Below are positions 8,570 through 17,060 of a stretch of 50,573 nt of DNA, one piece after another. The position numbers and the translations under genes are program-made. Numbering within the stretch: the first letter of the stretch is position 1; each line of letters starts with the position of its first letter. Below the pieces are notes generated by a model. The model did no database searches and was not told where the DNA came from. It saw nothing but the letters and a program-made list of their open reading frames with translations. This stretch comes from Muribaculaceae bacterium (GTDB lineage: Bacteria; Bacteroidota; Bacteroidia; Bacteroidales; Muribaculaceae), in the NCBI GenBank assembly GCA_022509085.1, contig JAFLTW010000015.1, positions 1 to 50,573 on the forward strand. The letters run 5' to 3'.

Positions 8570-9453
8570 TTTACGCTTTCCAGGAGTGCGAGCAGTGCCT
8601 TAAACTGGGTTTCGTTGCTGAAGCTGAAGGTGAGGGTCCCCTTTCCGTCGTCGGTCCGCTTTATCTTTACGGGGGCAGGAAAGCGTTCGGAGAGCTTGCG
8701 GGCCAGGGTGCGGTCTTGGGCCGCGGGAGTCTTGCGAGCGGGCCGTTCGGCCGGTTCGTCGGTCTCCTCCATGGCCTCGCGTGCCAGCTGCTCCACCCGG
8801 CGCACGGAGAGGTCTTCCTTCAGTATACGTTTGTAGAGTTTGAGCTGCTTCTTCGGGTCTTCCACGGGGAGCAGTGCGCGGGCGTGGCCCATGTCGAGCT
8901 TGCGGTCGCGCAGGCCCAGCAGGATCTCAGCGGGGAGCTTGAGCAGGCGCAGGTGGTTGGTGATGGTGGAGCGGGTCTTACCCACGCGCTCCGAGAGGCG
9001 CTCCTGGGTGAGGTGGTATACGTCGATAAGCTTCTTGAATGCGAGGGCCACCTCTACGGCGTTGAGGTCTTCCCGCTGGATGTTTTCAATGAGGGCCATT
9101 TCGGTCACCTCCATGTCGGAGGCGGTGCGCACGTAGGCGGGCACGGTGTTGAGTCCGGCCTTCCGCGCTGCTCTCCAGCGGCGTTCGCCGGCTATGATCT
9201 GGTAGGAGCCGTCGTCGGCCAGGCGGAGGGTGAGGGGCTGCACGATGCCTATCTCGCGGATGGAGCCGGCGAGCTCCTCAAGGCTCTCCTCATCGAAGTC
9301 GGTGCGTGGCTGGTCGGGGTTGGGCACGATGCTGGCCACGGCGATCTCGCTGATGGCCGACGAACCTCCGGGATCCACCTCGGCCGAACCGATGAGCGAC
9401 TCGAGGCCGCGGCCCAGGGCGTTGCGTCGTTTGGGTGTGGATGTGGGTTTCAT
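8566..9453 (-). CDS. parB: chromosome partitioning protein ParB
   Basis: This 295-residue protein is a ParB/Spo0J CTPase that loads at parS sites and works with ParA in origin segregation. The N-terminus NALGRGLESLIG is the typical ParA-interacting segment. IVPNPDQPRTDFDEESLEELAGSI and the IIAGERRWRAARKAGL box (the GERR(W/F)RA CTP-binding motif) follow. A helix-turn-helix region (QERLSERVGKTRSTITNHLRLL) comes next, and a C-terminal dimer domain ends the protein. The frame stays open further upstream to 9873 but that part lies antisense to parA. The ATG at 9453 gives the standard N-terminus and a TAATG overlap with the parA stop. No parS palindrome was found in the window by eye. Confidence 0.95.
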   Translation of the reverse strand: MKPTSTPKRRNALGRGLESLIGSAEVDPGGSSAISEIAVASIVPNPDQPRTDFDEESLEELAGSIREIGIVQPLTLRLADDGSYQIIAGERRWRAARKAGLNTVPAYVRTASDMEVTEMALIENIQREDLNAVEVALAFKKLIDVYHLTQERLSERVGKTRSTITNHLRLLKLPAEILLGLRDRKLDMGHARALLPVEDPKKQLKLYKRILKEDLSVRRVEQLAREAMEETDEPAERPARKTPAAQDRTLARKLSERFPAPVKIKRTDDGKGTLTFSFSNETQFKALLALLESVK

Positions 9454-10253
9454 TATGCTTTTGCAGTCTCGGCTGCTTTCTTGGTCTTGTTTCTGTTGTT
9501 GAGCTCGCGTGCCAGCTGCGCATAGGCAATGGCGCCGCGGGAGTCGGGGTCGTAGAGCATTACGGGCAGCCCGTGGCTGGGGCTCTCGGAGAGCTTGATG
9601 TTGCGCGGGATTACGGTGGAGAACACCATGTCGCCGAAGTGGTCTTTGAGCTCTTCGTAGATCTGGTTGGCCAGGCGCAAGCGTGCGTCGTACATAGTGA
9701 GGAGGAAGCCCTCGATCTCGAGGCCGGGCTTGAGCTGGCGCTTGATGATGCGGATGGTGTTGAGCAGCTGCGATATTCCCTCCAGGGCGAAATATTCGGC
9801 CTGCACCGGAATCAGCACGGAGTCGGCGGCCGTGAGGGCGTTGATGGTGATGATGCCCAGCGACGGGCTGCAATCGATCAGAATGTAGTCGTACATGTCT
9901 TTGATCGGCTCGAGCAGGTTGGTGAGGATGCGTTCGCGCCCCCGGCGTTTCATGAGCTCACCTTCGGCGCCCACCAGGTCGTTGCAGGAGCCTATGATTT
10001 TCAGCTTGTCGATCACGGTGTCGCTGATTGCCTCGGAGGCCTCGAGACCGTCGACGAGACATTCGAAAATCCCCGCCTCGAGCTCCTGGGGGTTCACCCC
10101 GAGCCCGGAAGTGGCATTTGCCTGCGGGTCTGCGTCAACCAGAAGCACCCGCTTGCCGCGGAGGCCGGTGGCCAGGCATGCGCCCAGATTGAAGGCTGTG
10201 GTCGTCTTCCCCACGCCTCCTTTCTGGTTGGCTATAGCTATTATCTTACCCAT
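9453..10253 (-). CDS. parA: chromosome partitioning ATPase ParA (Soj)
   Basis: This 266-residue P-loop ATPase moves ParB-bound origin regions. The deviant Walker A box KGGVGKTTT (residues 11-19) with its signature lysine, the Walker A' segment VLLVDADPQANAT, and the Walker B-like DYILIDCSPSLG are all present. A basic C-terminus (NNRNKTKKAAETAKA) fits DNA-binding Soj proteins. The length is normal. It is the first gene of the cluster parA-parB-DUF5683-mltD-coiled coil. It is transcribed divergently from the secreted-protein gene at 10450, with about 195 bases between. Confidence 0.96.
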   Translation of the reverse strand: MGKIIAIANQKGGVGKTTTAFNLGACLATGLRGKRVLLVDADPQANATSGLGVNPQELEAGIFECLVDGLEASEAISDTVIDKLKIIGSCNDLVGAEGELMKRRGRERILTNLLEPIKDMYDYILIDCSPSLGIITINALTAADSVLIPVQAEYFALEGISQLLNTIRIIKRQLKPGLEIEGFLLTMYDARLRLANQIYEELKDHFGDMVFSTVIPRNIKLSESPSHGLPVMLYDPDSRGAIAYAQLARELNNRNKTKKAAETAKA

Positions 10254-10378
10254 TTTCAGTCAGTTTGCGGCCAGCGCCCCTGCTGTGTGGAGGCACGGCC
10301 GGTTTCGGAATGCAAATTAAACTATTTTTAGTGAATTTTCACAATTTAAAATCTTAAATTCTCTTAATTTTGGTATTC

Positions 10379-10410
10379 TTTGGATTTTAGGAATATTATG
10401 TATATATTTG
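10379..10410 (+). promoter_or_regulatory. promoter of the secreted-protein gene at 10450
   Basis: TTTG (10379-10382), a 20-base spacer and TATATTTG (10403-10410) match the Bacteroidetes housekeeping promoter exactly. The predicted start of transcription near 10417 leaves a leader of about 33 bases before the ATG. This supports that start codon over the in-frame ATG at 10408, which lies inside the -7 element. Confidence 0.75.
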
Positions 10411-10449
10411 CAAGGTAGATTTGCAAATTTTAACAAAAAAAGAGATAAT

Positions 10450-11826
10450 ATGAAGAAAATTTCCTTCAGATCGATTATGGCTCTCGGCATGCTCGCCGTT
10501 GCCATGATGCTTGGCTCGGCCTCCGCTGCCGACCTTCCGAACCCCGTGGTGCGCGCCCTTCCGAGCGAGGTAACCTGGTTTGACGGCTTCTGCGTAAACT
10601 ATTGGAAGCAGACCAATGTGGAGCCCTACAACATCCAGATAGTAAACTCAAGCAGTATCAAGGTCACCAGAAACTCGACGCAGAATGTTCCTATTCTCCA
10701 AGTCTACACAGTGGAATGGCAGCTGGATGAGGATACTCCCAACTATGGTTCGGGAACGCTTATGGTGCAGCTCGCCGACTTCCAGTTTAATGTGGGCTCT
10801 ACGTTTACTCTCACCATCCCTGCCGGAGCCCTCAATGTAATTGTCGACAATAAGGCAGTCCCCAACGAGAAGGTTGAGTTCTCGTTCACTCTTAAGGATA
10901 GTACAAGAGACCCGGTGCCCGACCCCGTAATTTCTCCGGCTCCCGGCGAACTGGATGTGCTTTCAGGCGTGAATCTTTCATGGAAAGGTTTCCCCGTGAA
11001 CCGCACAGGCGACGGTTATGGCGGATATAAAAAGAACATCACCATGACCTACAACGGCGGTGAACCGCAAAATCTTGAGACCACCTATCAGGGAGTGGAA
11101 AGCGAATTATTCTGGAACCACTTCCCCTCGATCACAATAGACGCAATAGGAAGGAAAGCCGGTGAATACGTGATTACCATCCCCGGCGATTGCCTCCAGA
11201 TAGCCTCTGAAAACAACGGCACAGTCTATATCACGGAAGACATAGTACTCAAATATACGGTTACTCAGGACTCTCCCCTTGATTTGAATGATGATATCGT
11301 ATGGTTCCCCGCAAAGGATGCGGCCAGCTTCACAGAGGGTGACTGCACCGTTATACTCTCCTGGACCGACTATCCGGAAGTGGATGTCAATCCCGACGCC
11401 GGCGAGGAACCCCTCTGCTATAACACTACCGAAGGTCTTGTTGCCGGTGGCGAGGTAGTGGTTCCCTACATGACATTCAACAACGGAAGGGTACTCTTTG
11501 ACTTCTCATCCTTCCAGCCGGGCACTTATACCCTTGACATCCCCGAAGGATACTTCCTGCTTGATGAATACACCATCAACGCCGGGGCAAGCTATGACTT
11601 CACCATCACTGCAAAATCCAACAACGGCGGCGATGACAACGGTGATGACAATGGTGATGACAACGGTGACGACAGTGCCGTGGAAAGCATCTTTGCAAAT
11701 GGCAAGGGCGTTACGGTCTACAGCCTGCAGGGTGTCAAACTTCTTGAGAATGCCGATGCCGCCGCATTGCGTGGCCTTGGCAAGGGCATCTACGTGGTGG
11801 AAGGCAAGAAGGTAGTGGTAAAGTAA
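10450..11826 (+). CDS. secreted repeat-domain protein with acidic linker and C-terminal tail
   Basis: This 458-residue protein of unknown function has a clear Sec signal peptide (MKKISFRS, hydrophobic core to about residue 24). Two or three beta-rich repeats of about 120 residues follow, sharing phrases such as STFTLTIPAGALNV, GEYVITIPGDCLQI and GTYTLDIPEGYFLL, which look like tandem immunoglobulin-like folds. An acidic linker of repeated Asp-Asp-Asn-Gly units (codons at 11632-11673) leads to a tail (VYSLQGVKLLE ... LGKGIYVVEGKKVVVK) like type IX secretion tails. The upstream promoter lies across the alternative ATG at 10408, so that start is rejected. It stands alone, with its own promoter and terminator. 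A surface or adhesive role is only inferred. Confidence 0.82.
   Translation: MKKISFRSIMALGMLAVAMMLGSASAADLPNPVVRALPSEVTWFDGFCVNYWKQTNVEPYNIQIVNSSSIKVTRNSTQNVPILQVYTVEWQLDEDTPNYGSGTLMVQLADFQFNVGSTFTLTIPAGALNVIVDNKAVPNEKVEFSFTLKDSTRDPVPDPVISPAPGELDVLSGVNLSWKGFPVNRTGDGYGGYKKNITMTYNGGEPQNLETTYQGVESELFWNHFPSITIDAIGRKAGEYVITIPGDCLQIASENNGTVYITEDIVLKYTVTQDSPLDLNDDIVWFPAKDAASFTEGDCTVILSWTDYPEVDVNPDAGEEPLCYNTTEGLVAGGEVVVPYMTFNNGRVLFDFSSFQPGTYTLDIPEGYFLLDEYTINAGASYDFTITAKSNNGGDDNGDDNGDDNGDDSAVESIFANGKGVTVYSLQGVKLLENADAAALRGLGKGIYVVEGKKVVVK
11632..11673 (+). repeat. in-frame 12-bp tandem repeat coding an acidic linker
   Basis: Three consecutive 12-base units, GATGACAACGGT, GATGACAATGGT and GATGACAACGGT, followed by a decayed partial unit, encode Asp-Asp-Asn-Gly repeats between the beta domains and the C-terminal tail. 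Slippage could change the linker length in frame. Confidence 0.85.
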
Positions 11827-11853
11827 CCGTAAGGTAGACTTCCCTGAAATTTT

Positions 11854-11893
11854 AAGGGGCCGAACCTGACAAGAGGGTCGGCCTCTTCATTTT
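11854..11893 (+). terminator. intrinsic terminator
   Basis: AAGGGGCCGA (11854-11863) pairs with TCGGCCTCTT (11878-11887) with one G-U pair, and a short T-run follows to 11893. It lies 28 bases after the secreted-protein stop. It also separates that gene from the convergent MATE gene. Confidence 0.7.
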
Positions 11894-11901
11894 GTTGGCG
11901 T

Positions 11902-13266
11902 TCAGATGTTTTGCGGAGCGGAGCCGTCGGCGATGCGGCCAACGGCACGCAGGAAGTAATGGCGCAGCATCACGGCCGCGCACACCAGCGTGAGGCTGAA
12001 ACTGAAGTAGACCCCCACGTTGCCAAGATTGAATCCCTTGGCGAGAAGGAAAAGCGAACCGGCCCCCACCACGATGTAGCTCACCACGGCCACAATCATA
12101 AGGGGCTTCACCTGGCCCGTGCCGCGCAACGCGCCGCCGTAGTTCACCTGCACGGCGTCGAAATACTGGTAGAGCACGAGCGGGGCCACAAGCGGCAGCC
12201 CGGCCTCGATAACGGCAGGGTCGCTACTGAAAAGTCCGAAAAGATGCCGCCCAAGGAATATGAAGGTGAGCGAGGCCAGAGTGGCGAGCACAAGCATCAG
12301 ATGCAGGCCAGCGCCGGCCGACACCCTGATGGCGCCAGTATCCCTGACGCCCGTGAAGTTGGCCACCCTCACCGTTACGGCCACACCTACACTGATATAT
12401 ATCATAAAGCCGAACTGGCCCACAATGTTGGCTATCTGGTAGGAGGCCAGCTGGGCCGTGCCGAACCATCCGCACACCACGGCGCCCAGCGCCCAGAGGA
12501 AACACTCCACCCCGTTGAGAATCATGATGGGGTAGGAGATCCTCCACACGTTGCCGAATACGGCCCTCGCCGCCCGTCGGGCCACTCCCTCTCGGAGCTC
12601 GCCGTAGCGCCTGCGCACCCCGAGGCCTATAAGGATGGCCGCCGCCATCAGCATACGCGAGATGGCCGTGGAGATGCCGGCCCCTATGAGTCCCAGCTCC
12701 GGCAACCCCCACTTCCCGAAGATTAGAAGATAGTTGCCCAAGACGTTGAGCGCGTTGCCCCCGATCATGATCCACATCGGCATCGCCGTGTCGGTGAGGC
12801 CGTTGGAGGCGTTCTGGCAGCAGGTGAAGATGGCGTTGAACACCACACTCGAGAGTATGATCAGATAGTAGGGACGGATGAGAGGCATCAGTTCGTCGGG
12901 CTGTCCGAACCATGGCAGCAGCAGGTAGATGATACCCATGGCCAGGGTGAAAGCCATGGCAAGCGCCACGTTGAGCACGAGCCCGGCCCTAAGCGAGTTG
13001 CCCGCCTCGCGCAGCTCTCCCTTGCCGAAGAGCGCGCCCAGGATGGGCGTCATGCCCGTCCCGAACCCGATGAGCGCCACGATGGGCACGAGGAAAAGAT
13101 TGTTGACAAACGACGCGGCTCCCAGCTCCGGCGTGCCGTAGGCCCCCACCATCATCGTGTCGGCGAAACTCACGGTGATGATGCCAAGCTGGGTCACCAG
13201 CACCGGCAGACCCAGCTTCCCGATAGCACGATATTCTCCGGGGAGCAACCTCAACATTTTTTGCAA
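11902..13266 (-). CDS. MATE family multidrug / sodium exporter
   Basis: This 454-residue inner-membrane protein has about 12 hydrophobic helices and the general pattern of MATE transporters, which use an ion gradient to export organic cations and drugs. Characteristic parts are PVLVTQLGIITVSFADTMMVG in helix 1 and FGTGMTPILGALFGKGE after helix 2, followed by two internally related halves. The length is normal (440-460). The start at 13266 is only 10 bases from a possible -7 (TAACTTTG, 13282-13275), so the real start may be the Met at 13257. It is divergent from the tolC-like gene, but the substrate cannot be told from sequence. Confidence 0.9.
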   Translation of the reverse strand: MQKMLRLLPGEYRAIGKLGLPVLVTQLGIITVSFADTMMVGAYGTPELGAASFVNNLFLVPIVALIGFGTGMTPILGALFGKGELREAGNSLRAGLVLNVALAMAFTLAMGIIYLLLPWFGQPDELMPLIRPYYLIILSSVVFNAIFTCCQNASNGLTDTAMPMWIMIGGNALNVLGNYLLIFGKWGLPELGLIGAGISTAISRMLMAAAILIGLGVRRRYGELREGVARRAARAVFGNVWRISYPIMILNGVECFLWALGAVVCGWFGTAQLASYQIANIVGQFGFMIYISVGVAVTVRVANFTGVRDTGAIRVSAGAGLHLMLVLATLASLTFIFLGRHLFGLFSSDPAVIEAGLPLVAPLVLYQYFDAVQVNYGGALRGTGQVKPLMIVAVVSYIVVGAGSLFLLAKGFNLGNVGVYFSFSLTLVCAAVMLRHYFLRAVGRIADGSAPQNI

Positions 13267-13270
13267 AATT

Positions 13271-13303
13271 TTTGCAAAGTTAACTCATTTTTATCTAAAT
13301 TTG
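13271..13303 (+). promoter_or_regulatory. promoter of the TolC-HlyD-ABC2 operon
   Basis: TTTG (13271-13274), a 21-base spacer and TAAATTTG (13296-13303) fit the Bacteroidetes consensus. The first gene starts at 13351. An in-frame ATG at 13261 lies before this promoter and is therefore not the start. Confidence 0.7.
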
Positions 13304-13350
13304 CACCACGGAACCCACTTCCGCACCATACGAATCCAATCTCTATTCCG

Positions 13351-14787
13351 ATGAGGAAACTTATATTACTGACATTCATTGCCTTATTGTTGCCCGGCGC
13401 TGCGCGTTCGGAGGCCTTGAGCCTTGACTCGTGCAGGGCTTTCGCTCTGGCCAACAACAAGCAGATCAAGATGGCCGACGAGGCCGTGAGAGGAGCCGGA
13501 TACGTAAAGAAGTCGGCCTTCGCGGCCTATCTTCCCGGCATCGACTTCACGGCCGGCTATATGTACAACCAGCACATCATTGAGCTCCTTGGCGAAGACG
13601 CCAAGTTGCCTACGATGACCTTCAACCCGGCCACCCAGCAGTATGACTACAACCTGGTGAAGATGCCCGACGGCACTCCCGTGAAAGACCCGGCCACGGG
13701 GAGCTACATACCCTCCGAGGTGGCCGTGATTCCCAAAGAGGCGATGAGCTATGACGTCCACAACGTCTTTGCCGGAGCCTTCACCCTCACGCAGCCCATC
13801 TATATGGGCGGCCAGATCCGGGCGCTCAACGACATGGCCAAGGCAGGCGAGGAGGTGGCGGTATCGGCGCGCAATGTGGCCGTGCAGGATCTCCTCTACT
13901 CGGTCGACGAGGCCTACTGGCTCGTGGTGTCGCTCCGCTCCAAGCAGAAGCTGGCCGAGGGCTACGTGGCGCTCGTCGACTCGCTCAACTACAGCGTGAC
14001 GAAACTGCTTGAGAACGGCATGGCCACCCGCAGCGACCTGCTCAACGTGGAGGTAAAGCTCAACGAGGCCCGCATAGCCTATACCAAGGTGACCAACGGA
14101 CTGTCGCTTGCCCGCATGGCCCTGCAGCAGCTCTGCGGGCTGCCCATCGGCGCCCCCCTCACGCTGGCCGACGAGGAGACCATGGCCACACCGAAGGTGG
14201 AGCGACTGCCCGACTACGACCTGCAGCAGGTGTATCAGCGCCGCCAGGACCTCGAGGCCCTGCGCCGCAGCATCTCGCTGCTGCGCGGTAAGGAGAAGCT
14301 CTCCCTGAGCGCTATGCTCCCCAAGATAGCCGCCGTGGGCACCTACGCCTTCTCCAATCCCAACGTGATCCACGGCTTCGAGAAGCGCTTCGGCGGCGGT
14401 TTCAGCGTGGGCGCGGCCCTCACCATTCCCCTCTGGCACTGGGGCGGCAACTACCATCAGTATCGCGCCGCAAAGTCGGCCACACTCGCACAGCAACTCC
14501 TTCTCGAAGACATGGAGGAGAAGGTGGAGCTGCAGGTAAACCAGGCGAAATATAAATTCGAGGAAGCATACAAGACCCTCGACATGACGCGCACCAACAT
14601 GGAGAAGGCCGACGAGAACCTGCGCAACGCCGAGCTCGGCTACAAGGAGGGCGTCTTGACCGTCGACGACGTCACCGCCGCCCAGACAGCCTGGCTCCAG
14701 GCCCACTCCGAAGAGGTCGACGCCGAAATCGGCGTGCAGCTCTGCAACGTCTACCTCTCCAAGGTGTTGGGGCTGATGCCGTATTAG
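13351..14787 (+). CDS. TolC family outer-membrane efflux channel
   Basis: This 478-residue protein is the outer-membrane part of a tripartite exporter. A signal peptide (MRKLILLTFIALLLPGAARS) is followed by the usual start of the family (LSLDSCRAFALANNKQIKMA) and two repeats of long amphipathic helices with short beta strands. These include the segments YMGGQIRALNDMAKAGEEVA and IPLWHWGGNYHQYRAAKSAT. The NGMATRSDLLNVEVKLNEAR and EGVLTVDDVTAAQTAWLQAH segments are the conserved turns in each half. It is the first gene of a four-gene operon with an HlyD-type adaptor and two ABC-2 permeases, and the adaptor gene follows after 47 bases. Confidence 0.93.
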   Translation: MRKLILLTFIALLLPGAARSEALSLDSCRAFALANNKQIKMADEAVRGAGYVKKSAFAAYLPGIDFTAGYMYNQHIIELLGEDAKLPTMTFNPATQQYDYNLVKMPDGTPVKDPATGSYIPSEVAVIPKEAMSYDVHNVFAGAFTLTQPIYMGGQIRALNDMAKAGEEVAVSARNVAVQDLLYSVDEAYWLVVSLRSKQKLAEGYVALVDSLNYSVTKLLENGMATRSDLLNVEVKLNEARIAYTKVTNGLSLARMALQQLCGLPIGAPLTLADEETMATPKVERLPDYDLQQVYQRRQDLEALRRSISLLRGKEKLSLSAMLPKIAAVGTYAFSNPNVIHGFEKRFGGGFSVGAALTIPLWHWGGNYHQYRAAKSATLAQQLLLEDMEEKVELQVNQAKYKFEEAYKTLDMTRTNMEKADENLRNAELGYKEGVLTVDDVTAAQTAWLQAHSEEVDAEIGVQLCNVYLSKVLGLMPY

Positions 14788-14834
14788 ACTACTAACCACA
14801 ACCACATAACCCATATCTACAAAGACCCGCAGCA

Positions 14835-15899
14835 ATGGACGAAATAAAGAAGCAGCCGCAACCCGCACTCAGCGACCCGCAGGACGCAATGTTTGCCAAC
14901 CCGGGCGAGGTGACCAAGAAAGAGCGCACACTCGTGATCACCATATTGATCATCATCCTCATCATAGCCGCCCTGGCCATAGTGGGGTTCCTCACCATCA
15001 GGCAGGGACCCGACACCATCCAGGGTCAGGCCGACGCCACAGAGATACGCATCTCCGGCAAGCTGCCGGGGCGCATCGTAGACATCTACGTGGAGGAGGG
15101 GCAGCTCGTGAAGCAGGGCGACACCCTGGTCCACATCCATTCCACCCTCATGGATGCCCGAATGGCCCAGGCCGAGGCGCTTGAGGACGTGGCCAAGGCC
15201 ACCGACCGTAAGGTAGACTCCGGCACACGCAAGCAGATTGTGGAGTCGGCACGCGACGTCTGGGCTCAGGCAGAGGCTGCTCTCGGCATCGCCAAAAAGA
15301 CCTACGAAAGGCTCGAGAATCTTTACAAGGAGGGTGTGGTGAGCGAGCAGAAGCGCGATGAGGCCAAGGCAGCCTACGAGGCCGCCAAAGCCGGCGCCGA
15401 AGCTGCACGCTCGCAGTTTGAGCTGGCGCAGGCCGGCCCCCAGAGCGAAGACAAGGCCGCAGCCTCAGCCATGGTGAGCGCCGCCAGGGGAGGCGTGGGC
15501 GAGGTGGAGGCCCTGCTCGAAGACCAGTATCTAACCGCCCCCTGCGATGGCCGCATCGTCGTGATATATCCCAACGTATCCGAGCTCGTGGCTACGGGCG
15601 CACCCATCATGACCCTGCAGACCTCCGACCACTGGGCCGTATTCAACATGCGCGAGACAGCCCTCAAAGACCTCAAGGAGGGTTCTGAGATCAGGGTGAA
15701 GATTCCCGCTCTCGACATGGAGACCACCATGACCGTATTCTACATCCGCGACCTCGGCACATATGCCAACTGGCAGGCCACAAAGAGCACCGGCGACTTC
15801 GACGCCCGCACCTTCCAGGTGAAGGCCCGCCCGAAGGATAAGATCGAGGGCCTGCGCCCCGGTATGTCGATCGTCTTCCAGGAAGTGGTGAAGAAATGA
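14835..15899 (+). CDS. HlyD/EmrA family periplasmic adaptor protein
   Basis: This 354-residue membrane fusion protein links inner-membrane permeases to the TolC channel. It has one membrane anchor (about residues 33-56), a biotinyl-lipoyl-like half (ISGKLPGRIVDIYVEEGQLV), a helical hairpin (about residues 95-205) with ERLENLYKEGVVSEQKRDEA, and the returning half (YLTAPCDGRIVVIYPNVSEL) with a beta-barrel domain near the end (LRPGMSIVFQEV). It overlaps the next gene by 4 bases (15896-15899), showing translational coupling. The domain order matches the YbhG/HlyD type found with ABC-2 permeases. Confidence 0.93.
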   Translation: MDEIKKQPQPALSDPQDAMFANPGEVTKKERTLVITILIIILIIAALAIVGFLTIRQGPDTIQGQADATEIRISGKLPGRIVDIYVEEGQLVKQGDTLVHIHSTLMDARMAQAEALEDVAKATDRKVDSGTRKQIVESARDVWAQAEAALGIAKKTYERLENLYKEGVVSEQKRDEAKAAYEAAKAGAEAARSQFELAQAGPQSEDKAAASAMVSAARGGVGEVEALLEDQYLTAPCDGRIVVIYPNVSELVATGAPIMTLQTSDHWAVFNMRETALKDLKEGSEIRVKIPALDMETTMTVFYIRDLGTYANWQATKSTGDFDARTFQVKARPKDKIEGLRPGMSIVFQEVVKK

Positions 15900-17056
15900 A
15901 GAAAGGACTGGCGGCCATAATATGGAGGAGCCTGGTGCAGATTGGCTCCAAACCGATCTACTGGGTCGGGATCTTCGCATTGCCGCTCTTCACGTTCCTT
16001 CTCATCACCTCTCTGATGGAGGCCGGGCTTCCTGAGAAGGTGCCCGCCGGCATCGTAGACCGCGACGGCACCCCGCTGTCGCGCCAGATGACGCAAAACC
16101 TCGGTGGCATGCAGCTCGTAGACCTCGTGGACAATCCCAACTCCTTCACCGAGGCACGCCACAGGATGCAGGAGGGCAAGATTTTCGGATTCTTCATGAT
16201 CCCCGAGAACTACCAGGCCGACCTCCTGTCAGGCAAATCGCCGGAAATCACGTTCTATACCAACATGACCTACTTCGTGCCGGGCAGCCTCCTCTTCAAG
16301 ACATTCAAGGCCACGGCCGTCTATGCCAAGGCCGGAGTGGCCGTGAGGATACTCGACGATGTAGGCGCCGCCTCGGCTCCAACCTCGCTGCTGCAGCCCA
16401 TCAACATTGCCACTCGCCCCATCGGCAACCCGTGGCTCAACTACGGTGTCTATCTCTCCAACTCGTTCGTGCCGGCCGTGCTCCAGCTCATGGTGATGCT
16501 GATGACGTGCTATGCCCTGGGCGAGGAGATCAAATACAAGACGTCGCGGCGCCTGCTGCAGATGGCCGGCGGCTCCCCTTATGTGGCTGTATTCGGCAAG
16601 CTGTTGCCGCAGACGGTGATATGGACGGTGATTGCCCTCTTCATGGAGGTGTGGCTCTTCAAGTTCAACCACTACCCGATGCATGGGTCGTGGGGCTGGA
16701 TCACCCTCTCGCAGGTGCTCTTCGTGCTGGCGAGCCAGGGCTTCGCGCTCTTCTTCTTCAGCATCGTGCCCAACCTGCGACTCTCGCTCTCCATCTGCGC
16801 CCTGCTGGGCATACTCTCATTCTCGCTGGCCGCCTTCTCGTTTCCCTACGAGAGCATGTATCCGGCCATGGGAATCTTCAGCTGGATCCTCCCCACGCGC
16901 TACAACTTCCTGATCTATATCGACCAGGCCCTCAACGGGCGCCACATAGCCTATTCCGGGATGTGGTTTGCAGCCTATGTGATATTCATCATCCTTCCGG
17001 TCTTCACCGTGTGGAATCTGAAGAAGGAATTCGCCAAACCCGTCTATACCCCGTAG
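15896..17056 (+). CDS. ABC-2 type transporter permease (first)
   Basis: This 386-residue inner-membrane protein has an N-terminal membrane helix (about residues 18-38), a large extracytoplasmic domain (about 40-180) and five or six C-terminal helices, the layout of YhhJ/YbhS/YbhR permeases. The extracytoplasmic domain has the usual start PAGIVDRDGTPLSRQMTQNL and the C-terminal part has YALGEEIKYKTSRRLLQMAG. It is coupled to the adaptor gene by a 4-base overlap and followed by a second permease after 4 bases. The two permeases would form a heterodimer. No ATPase gene is present in this operon, so the energy source must be encoded elsewhere or absent. Confidence 0.9.
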   Translation: MKKGLAAIIWRSLVQIGSKPIYWVGIFALPLFTFLLITSLMEAGLPEKVPAGIVDRDGTPLSRQMTQNLGGMQLVDLVDNPNSFTEARHRMQEGKIFGFFMIPENYQADLLSGKSPEITFYTNMTYFVPGSLLFKTFKATAVYAKAGVAVRILDDVGAASAPTSLLQPINIATRPIGNPWLNYGVYLSNSFVPAVLQLMVMLMTCYALGEEIKYKTSRRLLQMAGGSPYVAVFGKLLPQTVIWTVIALFMEVWLFKFNHYPMHGSWGWITLSQVLFVLASQGFALFFFSIVPNLRLSLSICALLGILSFSLAAFSFPYESMYPAMGIFSWILPTRYNFLIYIDQALNGRHIAYSGMWFAAYVIFIILPVFTVWNLKKEFAKPVYTP

Positions 17057-17060
17057 CCTT

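Noticed and set aside
9454..9873. N-terminal extension of ParB by 140 codons
   Set aside because: It overlaps parA in another frame and is low complexity; the ATG at 9453 gives the standard ParB N-terminus.
8566..10449. parS site near parAB
   Set aside because: No 16-base palindrome like TGTTTCACGTGAAACA was found by eye here or elsewhere in the window.
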